From Streptomyces sp. NBC_00670 (GTDB lineage: Bacteria > Actinomycetota > Actinomycetes > Streptomycetales > Streptomycetaceae), in the NCBI RefSeq assembly GCF_036226765.1, contig NZ_CP109017.1:7317001-7381000 (forward strand): 64,000 nucleotides of DNA. The letters run 5' to 3'. Positions within the stretch are counted from its first letter, which is position 1. Each line of letters begins with the position of its first letter. The notes beneath the pieces were generated by a model. The model was not told the DNA's origin, did not search any database, and worked only from the letters and a program-made list of their open reading frames with translations. This document shows, one piece after another, positions 47,242 to 57,239 of the stretch. The position numbers were made by a program, and so were the translations under genes.

Positions 47242-48282
47242 ATGAGCAGGAGGGCTCCCACGCTGGAGGACGTCGCCCGGGAGGCAGGGGTGTCCCGGGC
47301 GACCGTCTCCCGGGTCGTCAACGGCATCCGCAATGTGGACCCGGCGATCCAGGACGTGGTGCGCCGGGCCATCGCACACACCGGCTACGCCCCCAACCGG
47401 GCGGCCCGTTCGCTGGTGACGCGGCGCGCCGAGACCGTCGCCCTGGTGGTGTCCGGGGCGGGCGAGCCCCCGGACGACACCCAGGAGGCGTTCGCCGCCC
47501 GGGTGTTCACCGATCCCTTCTTCGGCCGGGTGGTGGCCGGCGTCGTCGGCTATCTGCGACCGCACTCGATGTACCCGGTGCTGATGTTCGCCGACTCGCC
47601 GCAGGACCGGCACGAGGTGCTGACCTATCTGCGGCAGGGCCGCGCCGACGGCGCCCTCGTCGTCTCCACCCACGCCGACGACCCGCTGCCCGCGCTCCTG
47701 GCCGAACAGGCCCTCCCCGCCGTCCTGTTCGCCCGCCCGACGCGCCAGGTGCCGCTCAGCCACGTGGACCTGGACCACCGCGCCGGCGGCCGGCTCGCCG
47801 CCGGGCACCTCCTGGCGCGCGGCTGCCGGCGGCCGGCCACCGTGTCCGGGCCGCTGGACGTCGGCGCGAGCCGGGAGCGCCTCGCCGGTTTCCGCGAGGC
47901 ACTCGCCGACGCGGGACACGAGACGGTCCCCGTCGCGGAGGGCGGCTTCACGCACGACAGCGGCGTCGCCGCCATGGCGCGGCTGCTCGCCGAAGTACCC
48001 GACGTGGACGGTGTCTTCGCGGCCAACGACCTGATGGCGCAGGGCGCCTGCGAGGTGCTGCGCGAGCACGGCAGGCGGGTGCCCGAGGACGTCGCCGTGG
48101 TCGGGTTCGACGACTCCGCCGTCGCCAGGACGTCCCGCCCCGCGCTGACCACGGTCCGGCAGCCCGTGGAGGACATGGCGGCCCGGATGGCCCGCCTCCT
48201 CGACGAGCACGTGCGGGGCGAGCGCACCGAACCGGCGTCGGTGGTCTTCGCCCCGGAGCTGGTCGTGCGCGACTCCGCGTGA
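47242..48282 (+). CDS. LacI-family transcriptional regulator
   Basis: 346 residues. The N-terminal LacI HTH (TLEDVAREAGVSRATVSRVVNGIRNVDPAIQDVVRRA, residues 6-40) is followed by a periplasmic-binding-type effector domain (FTDPFFGRVVAGVVGYL; VDGVFAANDLMAQGACEVL; VAVVGFDDSAVARTSRPALTTVRQPV). ATG 47242 is chosen; the frame is open 12 codons earlier. TAAGGT at 47229-47234 may be a -10 box giving a leaderless message. It lies downstream of the DUF1996/GH operon and, by the matching palindrome, probably represses it in the absence of an oligosaccharide. Confidence 0.88.
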   Translation: MSRRAPTLEDVAREAGVSRATVSRVVNGIRNVDPAIQDVVRRAIAHTGYAPNRAARSLVTRRAETVALVVSGAGEPPDDTQEAFAARVFTDPFFGRVVAGVVGYLRPHSMYPVLMFADSPQDRHEVLTYLRQGRADGALVVSTHADDPLPALLAEQALPAVLFARPTRQVPLSHVDLDHRAGGRLAAGHLLARGCRRPATVSGPLDVGASRERLAGFREALADAGHETVPVAEGGFTHDSGVAAMARLLAEVPDVDGVFAANDLMAQGACEVLREHGRRVPEDVAVVGFDDSAVARTSRPALTTVRQPVEDMAARMARLLDEHVRGERTEPASVVFAPELVVRDSA

Positions 48283-48301
48283 GAACGTGCGTGCGTCGCG
48301 C

Positions 48302-48694
48302 TCAGGCGTCCTGCGGATACCAGCGCAGCTCCACCGTGTTGCCGTCCGGGTCCTCGACGTAGAGGGAGAGGGCCGTGCCCCGGGCGCCGAAGCGTTCGCC
48401 GGGGCCGTCCAGCACGGTGAAGACCCCGGAGTCGACGACCTCCTGCCAGTCGAGCGGTTCGACCACCAGACAGAGGTGGTCGACGTTGGACGAGCCCTTC
48501 GGCTGCCCGGCGGGCGCCTCGACGAGGTCGATGATGCTGTTCTGGCTGATCCGCACGGAGGGGAACGGCGCCCGGCCCGCCCGCCATTCCTCCACCCGTA
48601 CCGGGGCCAGGCCCAGCGGCCCGGTGTAGAAGGCGAGTGAGCGCTCGATGTCGGCGACGTTCAGGACGAGGTGGTCGAAGGCGATCACGCGCAT
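48302..48694 (-). CDS. VOC-family (glyoxalase/bleomycin-resistance-like) protein
   Basis: 130 residues. A single VOC module pair: MRVIAFDHLVLNVADIERSLAFYTGPLGL at the start and a metal/substrate strand VEDPDGNTVELRWYP at the end; FDHLVLNV contains the usual His and the second end has Glu. VOC proteins include dioxygenases, glyoxalase I and resistance proteins that bind drugs; this one is too general to place. It is divergent from the LysR gene at 48832 with a 137-base gap. Confidence 0.85.
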   Translation of the reverse strand: MRVIAFDHLVLNVADIERSLAFYTGPLGLAPVRVEEWRAGRAPFPSVRISQNSIIDLVEAPAGQPKGSSNVDHLCLVVEPLDWQEVVDSGVFTVLDGPGERFGARGTALSLYVEDPDGNTVELRWYPQDA

Positions 48695-48809
48695 GGAGGT
48701 CTCCCGGGTGACAGTGGGGCGCCGAAGCGGTGACGGCGGAAGTGTGCCGCCGTGTTCAGCATGGCCGCGCGGCCGTCCATCGGTCCAACACATGCTTGTC
48801 ATCCGATCC

Positions 48810-48824
48810 ATCGTGTTCCACGAT
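48810..48824. promoter_or_regulatory. LysR-type palindrome
   Basis: ATCGTG-TTC-CACGAT is a perfect six-base inverted repeat lying 8 bases before the LysR start codon. It also has the T-N11-A form of LysR sites. It is a candidate autoregulatory site controlling the VOC and LysR genes. Confidence 0.5.
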
Positions 48825-48831
48825 CAGTCGC

Positions 48832-49719
48832 ATGGACCTCCAGCAGATGCGCTACGTCGTGGCGGTCGCCGAGACCGGCGGCTTCACCCGCGCCGCCGAG
48901 CGGTGCCACGTCGTGCAGTCCGCGCTCAGCCACCAAGTGGCGAAACTGGAGCGGGAGTTGGGTGCCCGGCTGTTCGAGCGGACCAGCCGCCGGGTGCGGC
49001 TCACCCCCGCCGGTGAGGCCTTCCTGCCGGCCGCCCGGCAGGCCCTGGAGGCGGCCGGGCGCGCCCGTGCGGAGGTGGCTGCGGCCGCCGGCGAGATACG
49101 CGGCACGCTCACCCTCGGCTCCATCCCCACCGTCGCGGCCGTCGACCTCCCGGCGGTGCTCCGCGACTACCGGCTGCGCTATCCGCACGTCCGGATCAGC
49201 CTGCGCACGGGCTCCAGCGAGCGGTTCGTCGAGCAGGTGCGCGACGGCACACTCGACGCGGCACTGCTCGGCGTACCGTCGGGATTCCGGCCGCGGGGCG
49301 TGCGGGACCGGGAGCTCGGCCAGGGCCGGCACGTCGCCGTGGTCGCCCCCGGCCATCCGCTGGCGGCGGAGGGCGAGGTGGACCTGCACCGCCTCGCCGA
49401 CGAGGTGTTCGTGGACTTCGCCGACGGCAGCGCCGCCCGCGCCCAGTCGGACCGGGCCTTCGCGGCGGCGGGCCTGCGGCGCGAGGTCGCCTTCGAGGTG
49501 TCCGGCGTCGAACTCATGGTCCGCATGGTCCGCCACGGCCTCGGCATCGCCCTGCTGCCCGAGCCGTTCACCGCCGAACTGCACGGTGTGCGGTGCGTCG
49601 CGCTCACCGACGGCCCGGTACGCGTCGAACACCTCATCTGGAGCCGCCTGCCACCGCCGCCCGCTGCCGCCGCGTTCCTCGCACTGCTGGACACCGGCAC
49701 ACCGCCCGCACCGCACTGA
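48832..49719 (+). CDS. LysR-family transcriptional regulator
   Basis: 295 residues. The LysR HTH is at residues 1-60 (QMRYVVAVAETGGFTRAAERCHVVQSALSHQVAKLERELG), and the rest is an effector domain with a VRMVRHGLGIALLPEPF segment near the end. ATG 48832 is the start consistent with the family. It is divergent from the VOC gene, which it probably controls, and the maltokinase-cap gene follows on the same strand after 54 bases; it may be co-transcribed. Confidence 0.9.
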   Translation: MDLQQMRYVVAVAETGGFTRAAERCHVVQSALSHQVAKLERELGARLFERTSRRVRLTPAGEAFLPAARQALEAAGRARAEVAAAAGEIRGTLTLGSIPTVAAVDLPAVLRDYRLRYPHVRISLRTGSSERFVEQVRDGTLDAALLGVPSGFRPRGVRDRELGQGRHVAVVAPGHPLAAEGEVDLHRLADEVFVDFADGSAARAQSDRAFAAAGLRREVAFEVSGVELMVRMVRHGLGIALLPEPFTAELHGVRCVALTDGPVRVEHLIWSRLPPPPAAAAFLALLDTGTPPAPH

Positions 49720-49773
49720 CCCCCGCCACCCGACCACCGCATACGAGCACTCGACCGAAAGGCGCACTCCCGC

Positions 49774-50445
<672 letters not shown>

Positions 50446-50454
50446 CCGCCGTCG

Positions 50455-51267
50455 TCACCGCGCCCGCGCCGCCCCGTCCAGCGCCCGTCGGGCCGCCGCC
50501 ACGAGGGCGGGGTCGGTGACGAAGTGGGTGTCCTCGTCGGGGGAGGTCCCCGCGGCGCCGAGCGGAGTCCAGGCGCCCGCGCGGCGGGGCTCGGCGCGGG
50601 CCTTGGCCGAGAGGTGCACCGCCGCGACCCCCGCGCCGACCAGCGCGGGGATGTCCTCGACGCGCACGCCGCCGCCCGCCATGACCTCCAGCCCGGGGGC
50701 CGCGGCGACCATCCCGGCGAGCGTGGTCAGCCCCTCCGCGGCGGTGGCCGCACCCCCCGAGCCGAGCACCCGGGTGACACCGAGCGGGAGCAGCAGTGCG
50801 GCGGTGGCGACCGGGTCGGCGGACTGGTCGACCGCCCGGTGCAGGGTGACCTCGACGGAGCCTCCCCGGTCGTGGGCGGCGTCGGCGAGGCGGGCGACGG
50901 CATCGGTGTCGAGGACGCCCTCGGCGGTGAGCGCGCCGACGACCACTCCGGCCGCGCCGGACGCGACGACGGAGCGGACCTCGGCGACCATGAGGGCGAT
51001 CTCCTCCGCGTCGTACACGAAGTCGCCGGGGCGGCACCGCACCAGGGCCTGCACCGGTGGTCCGACGGCCGCGGCCGCCTCCACCGTGGCCGCCGACGGT
51101 GTCAGACCGCCCAGTTCGAGCCCGGTGCACAGCTCGACACGGTCGGCGCCGTGCGCGCGGGCGGTCCGGGCACCGGCCGGGGAGGTGACGGCGATCTCCA
51201 GAGACACGGGCGCGGTCCCGGCGACGCGGGGGACACCCGCCGGAGCTCCGAGCGGGGCGCCGGTCAC
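50455..51267 (-). CDS. cutC: CutC-family protein
   Basis: 270 residues. It has the CutC fold and motifs (SLEIAVTSPAGARTARAHGADRVELCTGLELGGLTPSA; LVRCRPGDFVYDAEEIALM; GGVRVEDIPALV), a TIM barrel named after copper homeostasis, though the copper link is disputed and many family members sit beside sugar genes. Its ATG overlaps the stop of the M81 gene by four bases, so it belongs to the minus-strand operon ROK repressor, M81 peptidase, cutC. By context it may act in the catabolism of the sugar or peptide imported by the neighbouring ABC system; copper handling remains possible. Confidence 0.85.
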   Translation of the reverse strand: MTGAPLGAPAGVPRVAGTAPVSLEIAVTSPAGARTARAHGADRVELCTGLELGGLTPSAATVEAAAAVGPPVQALVRCRPGDFVYDAEEIALMVAEVRSVVASGAAGVVVGALTAEGVLDTDAVARLADAAHDRGGSVEVTLHRAVDQSADPVATAALLLPLGVTRVLGSGGAATAAEGLTTLAGMVAAAPGLEVMAGGGVRVEDIPALVGAGVAAVHLSAKARAEPRRAGAWTPLGAAGTSPDEDTHFVTDPALVAAARRALDGAARAR

Positions 51268-52796
51268 TCGTCCTCCCCGGTGAGCGGCAGGTCGGAGGCC
51301 GGGATGATCCGCGCCGTCAGGTCCGGCTCTGCCATGTCGCGGTCGAAGGGGAACAGGGGGCGGCGGACGCGGCGGTGGCCGAGCCGCAGCAGGTCCTGGT
51401 CGACGCCGCCGGGGGTGAGCGCCATCTTCCAGCCCACGGCCATGTCGAACAGTTCCGGCTCCAGATAGCCGATCTTGACGATGACGAGGTCGGCGGAGCG
51501 CGGGTCCAGGTCCAGGTCGGTGAAGTCGTGCTCGTGGTGGTACGGCTTGCGCAGCCGGGTGAGGATCGCGTACACGCTGCCGACCCGGATCACGACCTCC
51601 GTCCCGGCGTCACGGTCGCCGTGCCGGATCGCGTGCACCACGCCGGTGAGGGTGACGGGCCCGGCGCGCCGGTCGTCCACCTCCGCCCCGGCGGTGACGG
51701 TGACCGTGGCTCCCACCCCGGCGGCGACGGCGGCGTCCACGGCGGCGGGGCCCGGCACCGAGGCGTAGAGCACCGTCGGACCGTCGTCCTTCTGGAACTC
51801 CGGGCGCTGAAGGAGACGGGTCAGGCCCCAGGTGACGTCGCCGGCGCCGCCCGCGGTCGGATTGTCGCCGGTGTCGCTGATGAAGTACGGCCGGTCCGGC
51901 GAGTCCAGGGCCTCGTCGAGGAGGGCGTCGAACGTGCCGGTGGGGGCGACGAAGGCGAAGTCGTGGCGGGCGTCCCAGAAGCCGCGTGCGAGGCGTTCGG
52001 CACCGGATGCCACGGCGTCCCGGTCGGTTCCGGTGACGACGACGGCCGCGCGGTTGCGGGGCTCGTCGGCCCAGGCGTAGCCCACCCATATCGCCGCGTC
52101 GATGACGCCGTCCAGGGCCTCGACCTCGTCGACCGCCGCGTAGACGCTCCGCGCGGGCTCGATGCGGGTGGAGGTCTGCTCCCCGGCCAGCAGCACCGGC
52201 ACCGGCACCCACGCCTTGACCGGCCGCGGGCCGCCGGAGGCGAGCAGGCCGACCAGGTTGCGCACGGCGCGCTCCTTGGTCTCCAGGTGGTCCTCGTGCG
52301 GGGCCATCCGGTAACACGTGATCAGGTCGCTGCGGTGGGCCAGTTCGCGGGAGACGTTGCCGTGCAGGTCCATGGAGGTGGAGACGAGGACGTCGGAGCC
52401 GACGGTGGCGCGGATGCGCTCCAGCAGGACGGCCTCGGCGTCGTCGACGCCCTCCACGGTCATCGCGCCGTGGATGTCGTACCAGAGGCCGTCGAGCCGG
52501 GGGAGCGCGGCCAGGCGGTCGATGAGCTCGTCGGTGAGCGCGGACCAGGCGGCGGCGGTGACGGTGCCGCCGGGCAGCGACTTGCCCACCAGCGCCCCGT
52601 GCCAGTCGGCCGCCTCGCGCAGCTCCTCGCCCGGGGCGAGGAAGGGGTAGCGGTCGAAAATTGCGTCGCCGCGCGAGGGGTGGAAGGCGGCGGCCTCGGT
52701 GCGGGCCGGGGAGAAGGTGGACGACTCGATGCCGAGCCCGGCGACGGCGATGACGGGGCGGGCGGAGGTGACGGGGGCGGCGGAAGTTTCCGACAT
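51264..52796 (-). CDS. M81-family metallopeptidase (MlrC/microcystinase-like)
   Basis: 510 residues, family length. N-terminal DUF1485/MlrC domain (VIAVAGLGIESSTFSP; LWYDIHGAMTVEGVDDAEAV with Asp/His metal ligands; SMDLHGNVS) and C-terminal MlrC domain. The metal site of M81 peptidases is formed by DxH and related residues, and all are present. MlrC degrades a linear peptide derived from microcystin, but most members act on unknown small peptides or amino-acid conjugates. It lies between the ROK repressor and cutC and overlaps the latter. It probably cleaves an imported small molecule; substrate unknown. Confidence 0.83.
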   Translation of the reverse strand: MSETSAAPVTSARPVIAVAGLGIESSTFSPARTEAAAFHPSRGDAIFDRYPFLAPGEELREAADWHGALVGKSLPGGTVTAAAWSALTDELIDRLAALPRLDGLWYDIHGAMTVEGVDDAEAVLLERIRATVGSDVLVSTSMDLHGNVSRELAHRSDLITCYRMAPHEDHLETKERAVRNLVGLLASGGPRPVKAWVPVPVLLAGEQTSTRIEPARSVYAAVDEVEALDGVIDAAIWVGYAWADEPRNRAAVVVTGTDRDAVASGAERLARGFWDARHDFAFVAPTGTFDALLDEALDSPDRPYFISDTGDNPTAGGAGDVTWGLTRLLQRPEFQKDDGPTVLYASVPGPAAVDAAVAAGVGATVTVTAGAEVDDRRAGPVTLTGVVHAIRHGDRDAGTEVVIRVGSVYAILTRLRKPYHHEHDFTDLDLDPRSADLVIVKIGYLEPELFDMAVGWKMALTPGGVDQDLLRLGHRRVRRPLFPFDRDMAEPDLTARIIPASDLPLTGEDE

Positions 52797-52822
52797 GGTT
52801 CTCCGTACGGGACGTGGGTGGC

Positions 52823-54100
52823 TCAGGGGATGCGGGGCGCGAGGCGGTCGGGCCGCCCGGTGCCGGATCCGCCGGCGCCGAAGCCGCGCAGGGCGTCGGC
52901 CATCGCGCGCTGGAGCGCGAACTGTCCGGCGCCGACGACACCGGCGTCCGCGCCGAGGCGGGCGCGTTCGATGGTGAGGTGCTCGGTGACCAGCGGATGG
53001 CAGCTCTCGTAGAGCCGGCTGCGGACGGCGGCGACGAAGGGCTCCAGGGTGGAGAGGATGCCGCCCAGGTACACGGCGTCCGGGTTGAAGAAGTTGACGT
53101 TGGCGGCGAGGACCTGACCGAGGTGCTCCCCGGCCCGGCGCACCGCGCGCGTCGCCTCGGGGTCGGCGTCGGCGGCGAGCCGCACCACGTCCTCGGGGCT
53201 GTCGACGTCGGCGCCGCGCTCGCGCAGGATGCGCACCAGCGCCGCCCCGGAGGCCACCGTCTCCAGACAGCCCGTCTTGCCGCAGGAGCAGGGGATGTCG
53301 GCGGCGCCGTCGATGCGGATGTGGGTGATGTCGCCGGCGGCGCCGGTGGCGCCCCGGTAGAGGTGGCCGTCGACGATGACACCGGCGCCGATCGCCGAGC
53401 CGATCTTCACCATGATCGACTGGCGGTGTTCGGCGGGCCGCACGGTGTGTTCGCCCATCGCCATGCAGTTGGCGTCGTTCTCCACGGCGGTCGCCACGCC
53501 GAAGCGGTCGCGCAGCCAGTCGGCGACGGGGAAGCGGTTCCAGCCCGGCATCCGGGAGGGCAGCATGACGGTCCTGGACCGGGCGTCGACCGGTCCGGGC
53601 AGCGAGAGTCCGACACCGCACAGCCGGTCGAGGCCCTGCTCCTCCGCCAGCGCCTGAAGCGTGTCCGCGAGCCGCGGCAGCGCCTCCTCGGGGCCGTCGG
53701 CGATGACGAACGGCACGGTGGTGACCCGGTCGAGCCGGCCGCCGGGCAGCACCGCGCCGATCCGGGCGTGCCGGCCGCCGAGGTCGGCGGCGACCGCGAA
53801 CTCGTCGGTCCCGCCGAGGCGCAGCACCTTGCGCGGACGCCCGCCGGTGGACGAGTGGGTGCCCTCCTCCGCGATCAGCCCGCGCTCCACCAACTGCCCC
53901 ACGGTGAGGGAGATGGTCGAGGGGGCCGCGCCGAGCAGGGCGGCGAGTTCCGCGCGTGAGGAGGCCTGGCCCGAGGCCACGAGCTCCAGGACCCGGGCGG
54001 CGAGCGGGGAGTTCCCCTTCACGGACTTCCCCTTCACGGGCTGGTCCCTCCCGGGCTGTTCCTTCACGGGCCGGCGGTTCCGCGCACTTATTTCAGTCAT
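52823..54100 (-). CDS. ROK-family transcriptional repressor
   Basis: 425 residues from the ATG at 54100. An N-terminal HTH (SPLAARVLELVASGQASSRAELAALLGAAPSTISLTVGQLVERG, residues 31-74) is joined to a ROK sugar-kinase-like domain with DLGGRHARIG and a complete zinc motif CSCGKTGCLE. Such NagC/XylR-type proteins bind DNA and release it when a sugar binds. A Lys-rich stretch of repeated VKGKSVKGNS precedes the HTH. It is divergent from the ABC operon at 54412 and likely represses it and its own operon; two 11-base palindromes lie between. Confidence 0.88.
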   Translation of the reverse strand: MTEISARNRRPVKEQPGRDQPVKGKSVKGNSPLAARVLELVASGQASSRAELAALLGAAPSTISLTVGQLVERGLIAEEGTHSSTGGRPRKVLRLGGTDEFAVAADLGGRHARIGAVLPGGRLDRVTTVPFVIADGPEEALPRLADTLQALAEEQGLDRLCGVGLSLPGPVDARSRTVMLPSRMPGWNRFPVADWLRDRFGVATAVENDANCMAMGEHTVRPAEHRQSIMVKIGSAIGAGVIVDGHLYRGATGAAGDITHIRIDGAADIPCSCGKTGCLETVASGAALVRILRERGADVDSPEDVVRLAADADPEATRAVRRAGEHLGQVLAANVNFFNPDAVYLGGILSTLEPFVAAVRSRLYESCHPLVTEHLTIERARLGADAGVVGAGQFALQRAMADALRGFGAGGSGTGRPDRLAPRIP

Positions 54101-54411
54101 GTACGAAGTAACTTCCGCAACGGTGGGTGTGGCGAAGACAGTACGCCCGCGAGACGCGGACGGGAACCGTCTTCCGGACGGCAATACGAGGGTGGGAAAC
54201 GGTGTGAATCGCTATAAACACGGCGAAATTGCAACGGGGCATGGACTCGTGAGACTTCCGTCGAGCCCGCAGAAACTTAGTTTTTACCGATCCTTGTTTG
54301 TTCGTTCGGCATGTGGGACGTTGACTGTCGTGCATGCAGCGCCGGTTCCCGCGGCGCCCGCCCCGGCTGTCGTCGGGGCCCCTCACGGGTCCTTCCACTT
54401 CGAGGAGAGTC
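54101..54411. promoter_or_regulatory. ROK/ABC divergent intergenic region with candidate operators
   Basis: This 311-base region is less GC-rich than its neighbours. It holds GAAGT-A-ACTTC (54105-54115) close to the ROK start and AAACT-T-AGTTT (54273-54283) upstream of the ABC operon; both are perfect 5-base inverted repeats around one base. TATAGC-like and TTGTTT-like boxes are present, but I cannot fix the promoters. No further gene is visible in the stretch. Confidence 0.45.
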
Positions 54412-56229
54412 ATGTTTCCTGCTCGCACGGCGACCGGCCGCCGCTGGGCCCTGGTCGCGGGTGCCGCCGTCATCTCCGGCGCGCTGCTCACCGGTTGTTC
54501 CGGGGGCGGCGACTCGTCGTCCGGCGGACACTCGGCGGACAGCATCAACTACGCGCTCCCGGCCAACTTCACGCCGAACTGGATACTGCCGATCGGCACG
54601 GCCGCGCACCTCAACACCAACAACTCCTCCATATCCCAGGTTCTCTGGGAGCCGCTCATCGCCTACGACGGCTCCACCGGTGAGGTCGGCTGGAACAAGG
54701 ACAACTCCCTCGCCACGGCGGCGCGGTTCGCCAAGGACAACCGAAGCGTGACGATCACCCTCGGCAACCGGCACTGGAGCGACGGCAAGCCGGTCACCTC
54801 ACGCGACGTGGAGTTCTGGTTCAACCTGGTCAAGGCCGACAAGGCCGACTGGGCAAGCTACAGCCCGGGCAAGGCACCGGACAACTGGACCTCATTCAAG
54901 ACCGTCGACGACACGCACTTCACCCTCACCTTCGACAAGGCGTACAACCAACAGTGGATGCTCGCCAACGAGTTGAGCATGATCCGCCCCATGCCGCAGC
55001 ACGTCTGGGACAAGACGGGCGACTCCGCCACCGTCTCCGACCAGGACCGCACCGCGGCCGGCGCCAAGAAGGTGTGGGCGTACCTCAACAAGGCCGCCAA
55101 GAACATCTCCGGCTACGCGAGCGACCCGCTCTGGAAGACGGTCAGCGGGCCGTACACCCTCAAGTCCTTCTCCACCGCGGGCAAGGTCCAGCTCACCGCC
55201 AACGCCAAGTACGACGGCGGCGGCAAGGCCCACATCAAGAACGTCAACCTCCTGCCGTTCACCACCACGGACGCCGAGGCCAACGCGCTGCGGGCCGGCA
55301 CGGTCGACTACGGCTACATCAACGCCACCGACCTCGGCCAGGAGGCCTCCTTCAAGTCCCGGGGCTACAGCATCAAGCCGTGGGCGGGCTGGGCGATCAC
55401 CTACATGCCCTACAACTTCAACAACCCCGCCATGGGCGCCGTCTTCAAGCAGCTCTACGCCCGCCAGGCGATCCAGATGTCGGTGGACCAGAAGAGCCTG
55501 TCCAAGGTCATCTTCAACGGCACGGCCGTGCCCACCTTCGGCCCGATCCCGCAGGGGCAGACCTCCGACTTCGTCTCCCCGGTGCAGAAGAACAACCCCT
55601 ACCCCTTCGACACCGCCAAGGCCAAGCAGCTGCTGACCTCGCACGGCTGGACCGAGCAGGGCGGCACCATGGTGTGCACGGACCCGGGCAGCGGCGACGA
55701 CCAGTGCGGCAAGGGCGTGGACAAGGGCACCACGTTCCGTATGCAGGTGCTGTCGCAGTCCGGCTCGGCCGTCACCGACAACATGATGAGCGCCCTGCAG
55801 TCCTCCTTCGCGAAGACCGGCATCAAGTTCTCCATCAAGACCGCACCGGTCAACTCCGTGCTCTCGCAGTCCGGTCAGTGCAAGCCCGAGGACTCCGGCT
55901 GCAAGTGGCAGCTCTCCTTCTTCGGCACCGCCGGCAGTTGGTACTTCCCGGCCTACCCGAGCGGCGACTCGCTCTTCCAGACCGGCGGCGGCTCCAACTT
56001 CGGCAGCTACTCCAACCCCGCGGTGGACAAGCTGATCAGCCGCACCACCACCTCCGAGTCCACCGAGGCCGTCCAGGAGTACAGCGCCGCCCTGGCCAAG
56101 GACCTCCCGGTGATCTGGCTGCCGGAACCCGACTACCAGGTCTCCGTGGTCAAGAACGGGCTCGGCGGCTTCGCCCAGGACTCCCTCGCCAACTTCCACC
56201 CCGCCATGTGGAAGTGGACCGGCAAGTGA
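54412..56229 (+). CDS. ABC transporter substrate-binding lipoprotein (peptide/oligosaccharide type)
   Basis: 605 residues. Lipoprotein signal: basic MFPARTATGRRW, hydrophobic stretch and lipobox LLTGC with Cys at residue 29, so it is anchored to the outer face of the membrane. The body matches the SBP_bac_5 family (DppA/OppA): WEPLIAYD, SWSDGKPVTSRDVEFWFNLVK-like, YASDPLWKTVSGPYTLKSF, LPVIWLPEPDYQVSVV. AGGAGAG lies before the ATG. It starts the operon SBP, two permeases, double ATPase, ROK kinase. SBP_bac_5 members bind peptides, nickel or oligosaccharides; the adjoining sugar kinase argues for a sugar-containing substrate. Confidence 0.9.
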   Translation: MFPARTATGRRWALVAGAAVISGALLTGCSGGGDSSSGGHSADSINYALPANFTPNWILPIGTAAHLNTNNSSISQVLWEPLIAYDGSTGEVGWNKDNSLATAARFAKDNRSVTITLGNRHWSDGKPVTSRDVEFWFNLVKADKADWASYSPGKAPDNWTSFKTVDDTHFTLTFDKAYNQQWMLANELSMIRPMPQHVWDKTGDSATVSDQDRTAAGAKKVWAYLNKAAKNISGYASDPLWKTVSGPYTLKSFSTAGKVQLTANAKYDGGGKAHIKNVNLLPFTTTDAEANALRAGTVDYGYINATDLGQEASFKSRGYSIKPWAGWAITYMPYNFNNPAMGAVFKQLYARQAIQMSVDQKSLSKVIFNGTAVPTFGPIPQGQTSDFVSPVQKNNPYPFDTAKAKQLLTSHGWTEQGGTMVCTDPGSGDDQCGKGVDKGTTFRMQVLSQSGSAVTDNMMSALQSSFAKTGIKFSIKTAPVNSVLSQSGQCKPEDSGCKWQLSFFGTAGSWYFPAYPSGDSLFQTGGGSNFGSYSNPAVDKLISRTTTSESTEAVQEYSAALAKDLPVIWLPEPDYQVSVVKNGLGGFAQDSLANFHPAMWKWTGK

Positions 56230-56279
56230 GCCCGGCCGGTGACCCCGCGCACCCCTGAGCCGAAGCGACCGGAAACCAC

Positions 56280-57239
56280 ATGAGCACTTCCACGTTCCTG
56301 ATCAGACGCGTCCTCCAGGCACTCGCCGTCGTCGTCATCGTGACGATCGTCGTCTTCGCCCTGCTGCACGCCCTGCCCGGCGGCCCCGCCCGCGGCATCC
56401 TCGGCCCCCAGGCCACCGCCCAGCAGATCGCCCGCTTCAACCACGAACAGGGCCTCGACAAGCCGCTGCCCGTCCAGTACCTCTACTACCTCAACCAGCT
56501 GGTGCACGGTGACCTCGGCACCTCGTACACCCTCAACGCGCCGGTCTCCCAGCTCATCCAGGAGCGGCTGCCCAAGACCCTCGTCCTCACCGTCCTGTCC
56601 GCCGTCATCGGGCTGCTCCTGGCGATCCCGCTCGGCATGTGGCAGGCCGTGCGGCGCAACCGGCCGGTGGACTACGTCATCACCACGCTGAGCTTCATCG
56701 CCTACTCCACGCCCGTCTACTTCCTCGGACTCATCCTCGTCCTGGTGTTCAGCCAGGTACTGCCCTGGTTCCCCTCCCAGGCACCCCAGGGCGACTCCCT
56801 CGCCGACGTGTTCTCCGATCCGCAGGCCCTCGTCCTGCCGGTGGTCGCCGGCGCCGCCTCCATGATCGCGGTGTTCAGCCGCTACATGCGCGCCGCCACC
56901 CTGGAGAACCTCTCCGAGGACTACGTCAGGACCGCGCGGGCCGGCGGCGCCCGCTCCCGCGCCATCCTGCGCAAGCACGTCTTCCGCAACTCCCTGACCC
57001 CGGTGGTCGCCATGCTCGGCTACTACGTGCCCGTCCTCTTCGGCGGTGCGCTGGTGGTGGAGCAGCTCTTCAACTACCCCGGCATGGGGCTGCTGTTCTG
57101 GTCCGCCGCGCAGGCCTCGGACTACCCGGTCCTGCTCGGCTGCGTCCTCGTCATCGCCATCGCCACCGTGGTCGGCACCCTGCTCGCCGACATCGTCCAG
57201 CGGATCATCGACCCCCGAGTGAAGGCAGGCAGGGCATGA
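56280..57239 (+). CDS. ABC transporter permease (DppB/OppB-like)
   Basis: 319 residues, about six hydrophobic helices, with the permease EAA-type loop in MRAATLENLSEDYVRTARAGGARSRAILRKH. The start lies 50 bases after the SBP stop, with CGGAAACC before it. Partner of the second permease, whose ATG overlaps its stop. Together they form the membrane channel of the importer. Confidence 0.92.
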   Translation: MSTSTFLIRRVLQALAVVVIVTIVVFALLHALPGGPARGILGPQATAQQIARFNHEQGLDKPLPVQYLYYLNQLVHGDLGTSYTLNAPVSQLIQERLPKTLVLTVLSAVIGLLLAIPLGMWQAVRRNRPVDYVITTLSFIAYSTPVYFLGLILVLVFSQVLPWFPSQAPQGDSLADVFSDPQALVLPVVAGAASMIAVFSRYMRAATLENLSEDYVRTARAGGARSRAILRKHVFRNSLTPVVAMLGYYVPVLFGGALVVEQLFNYPGMGLLFWSAAQASDYPVLLGCVLVIAIATVVGTLLADIVQRIIDPRVKAGRA

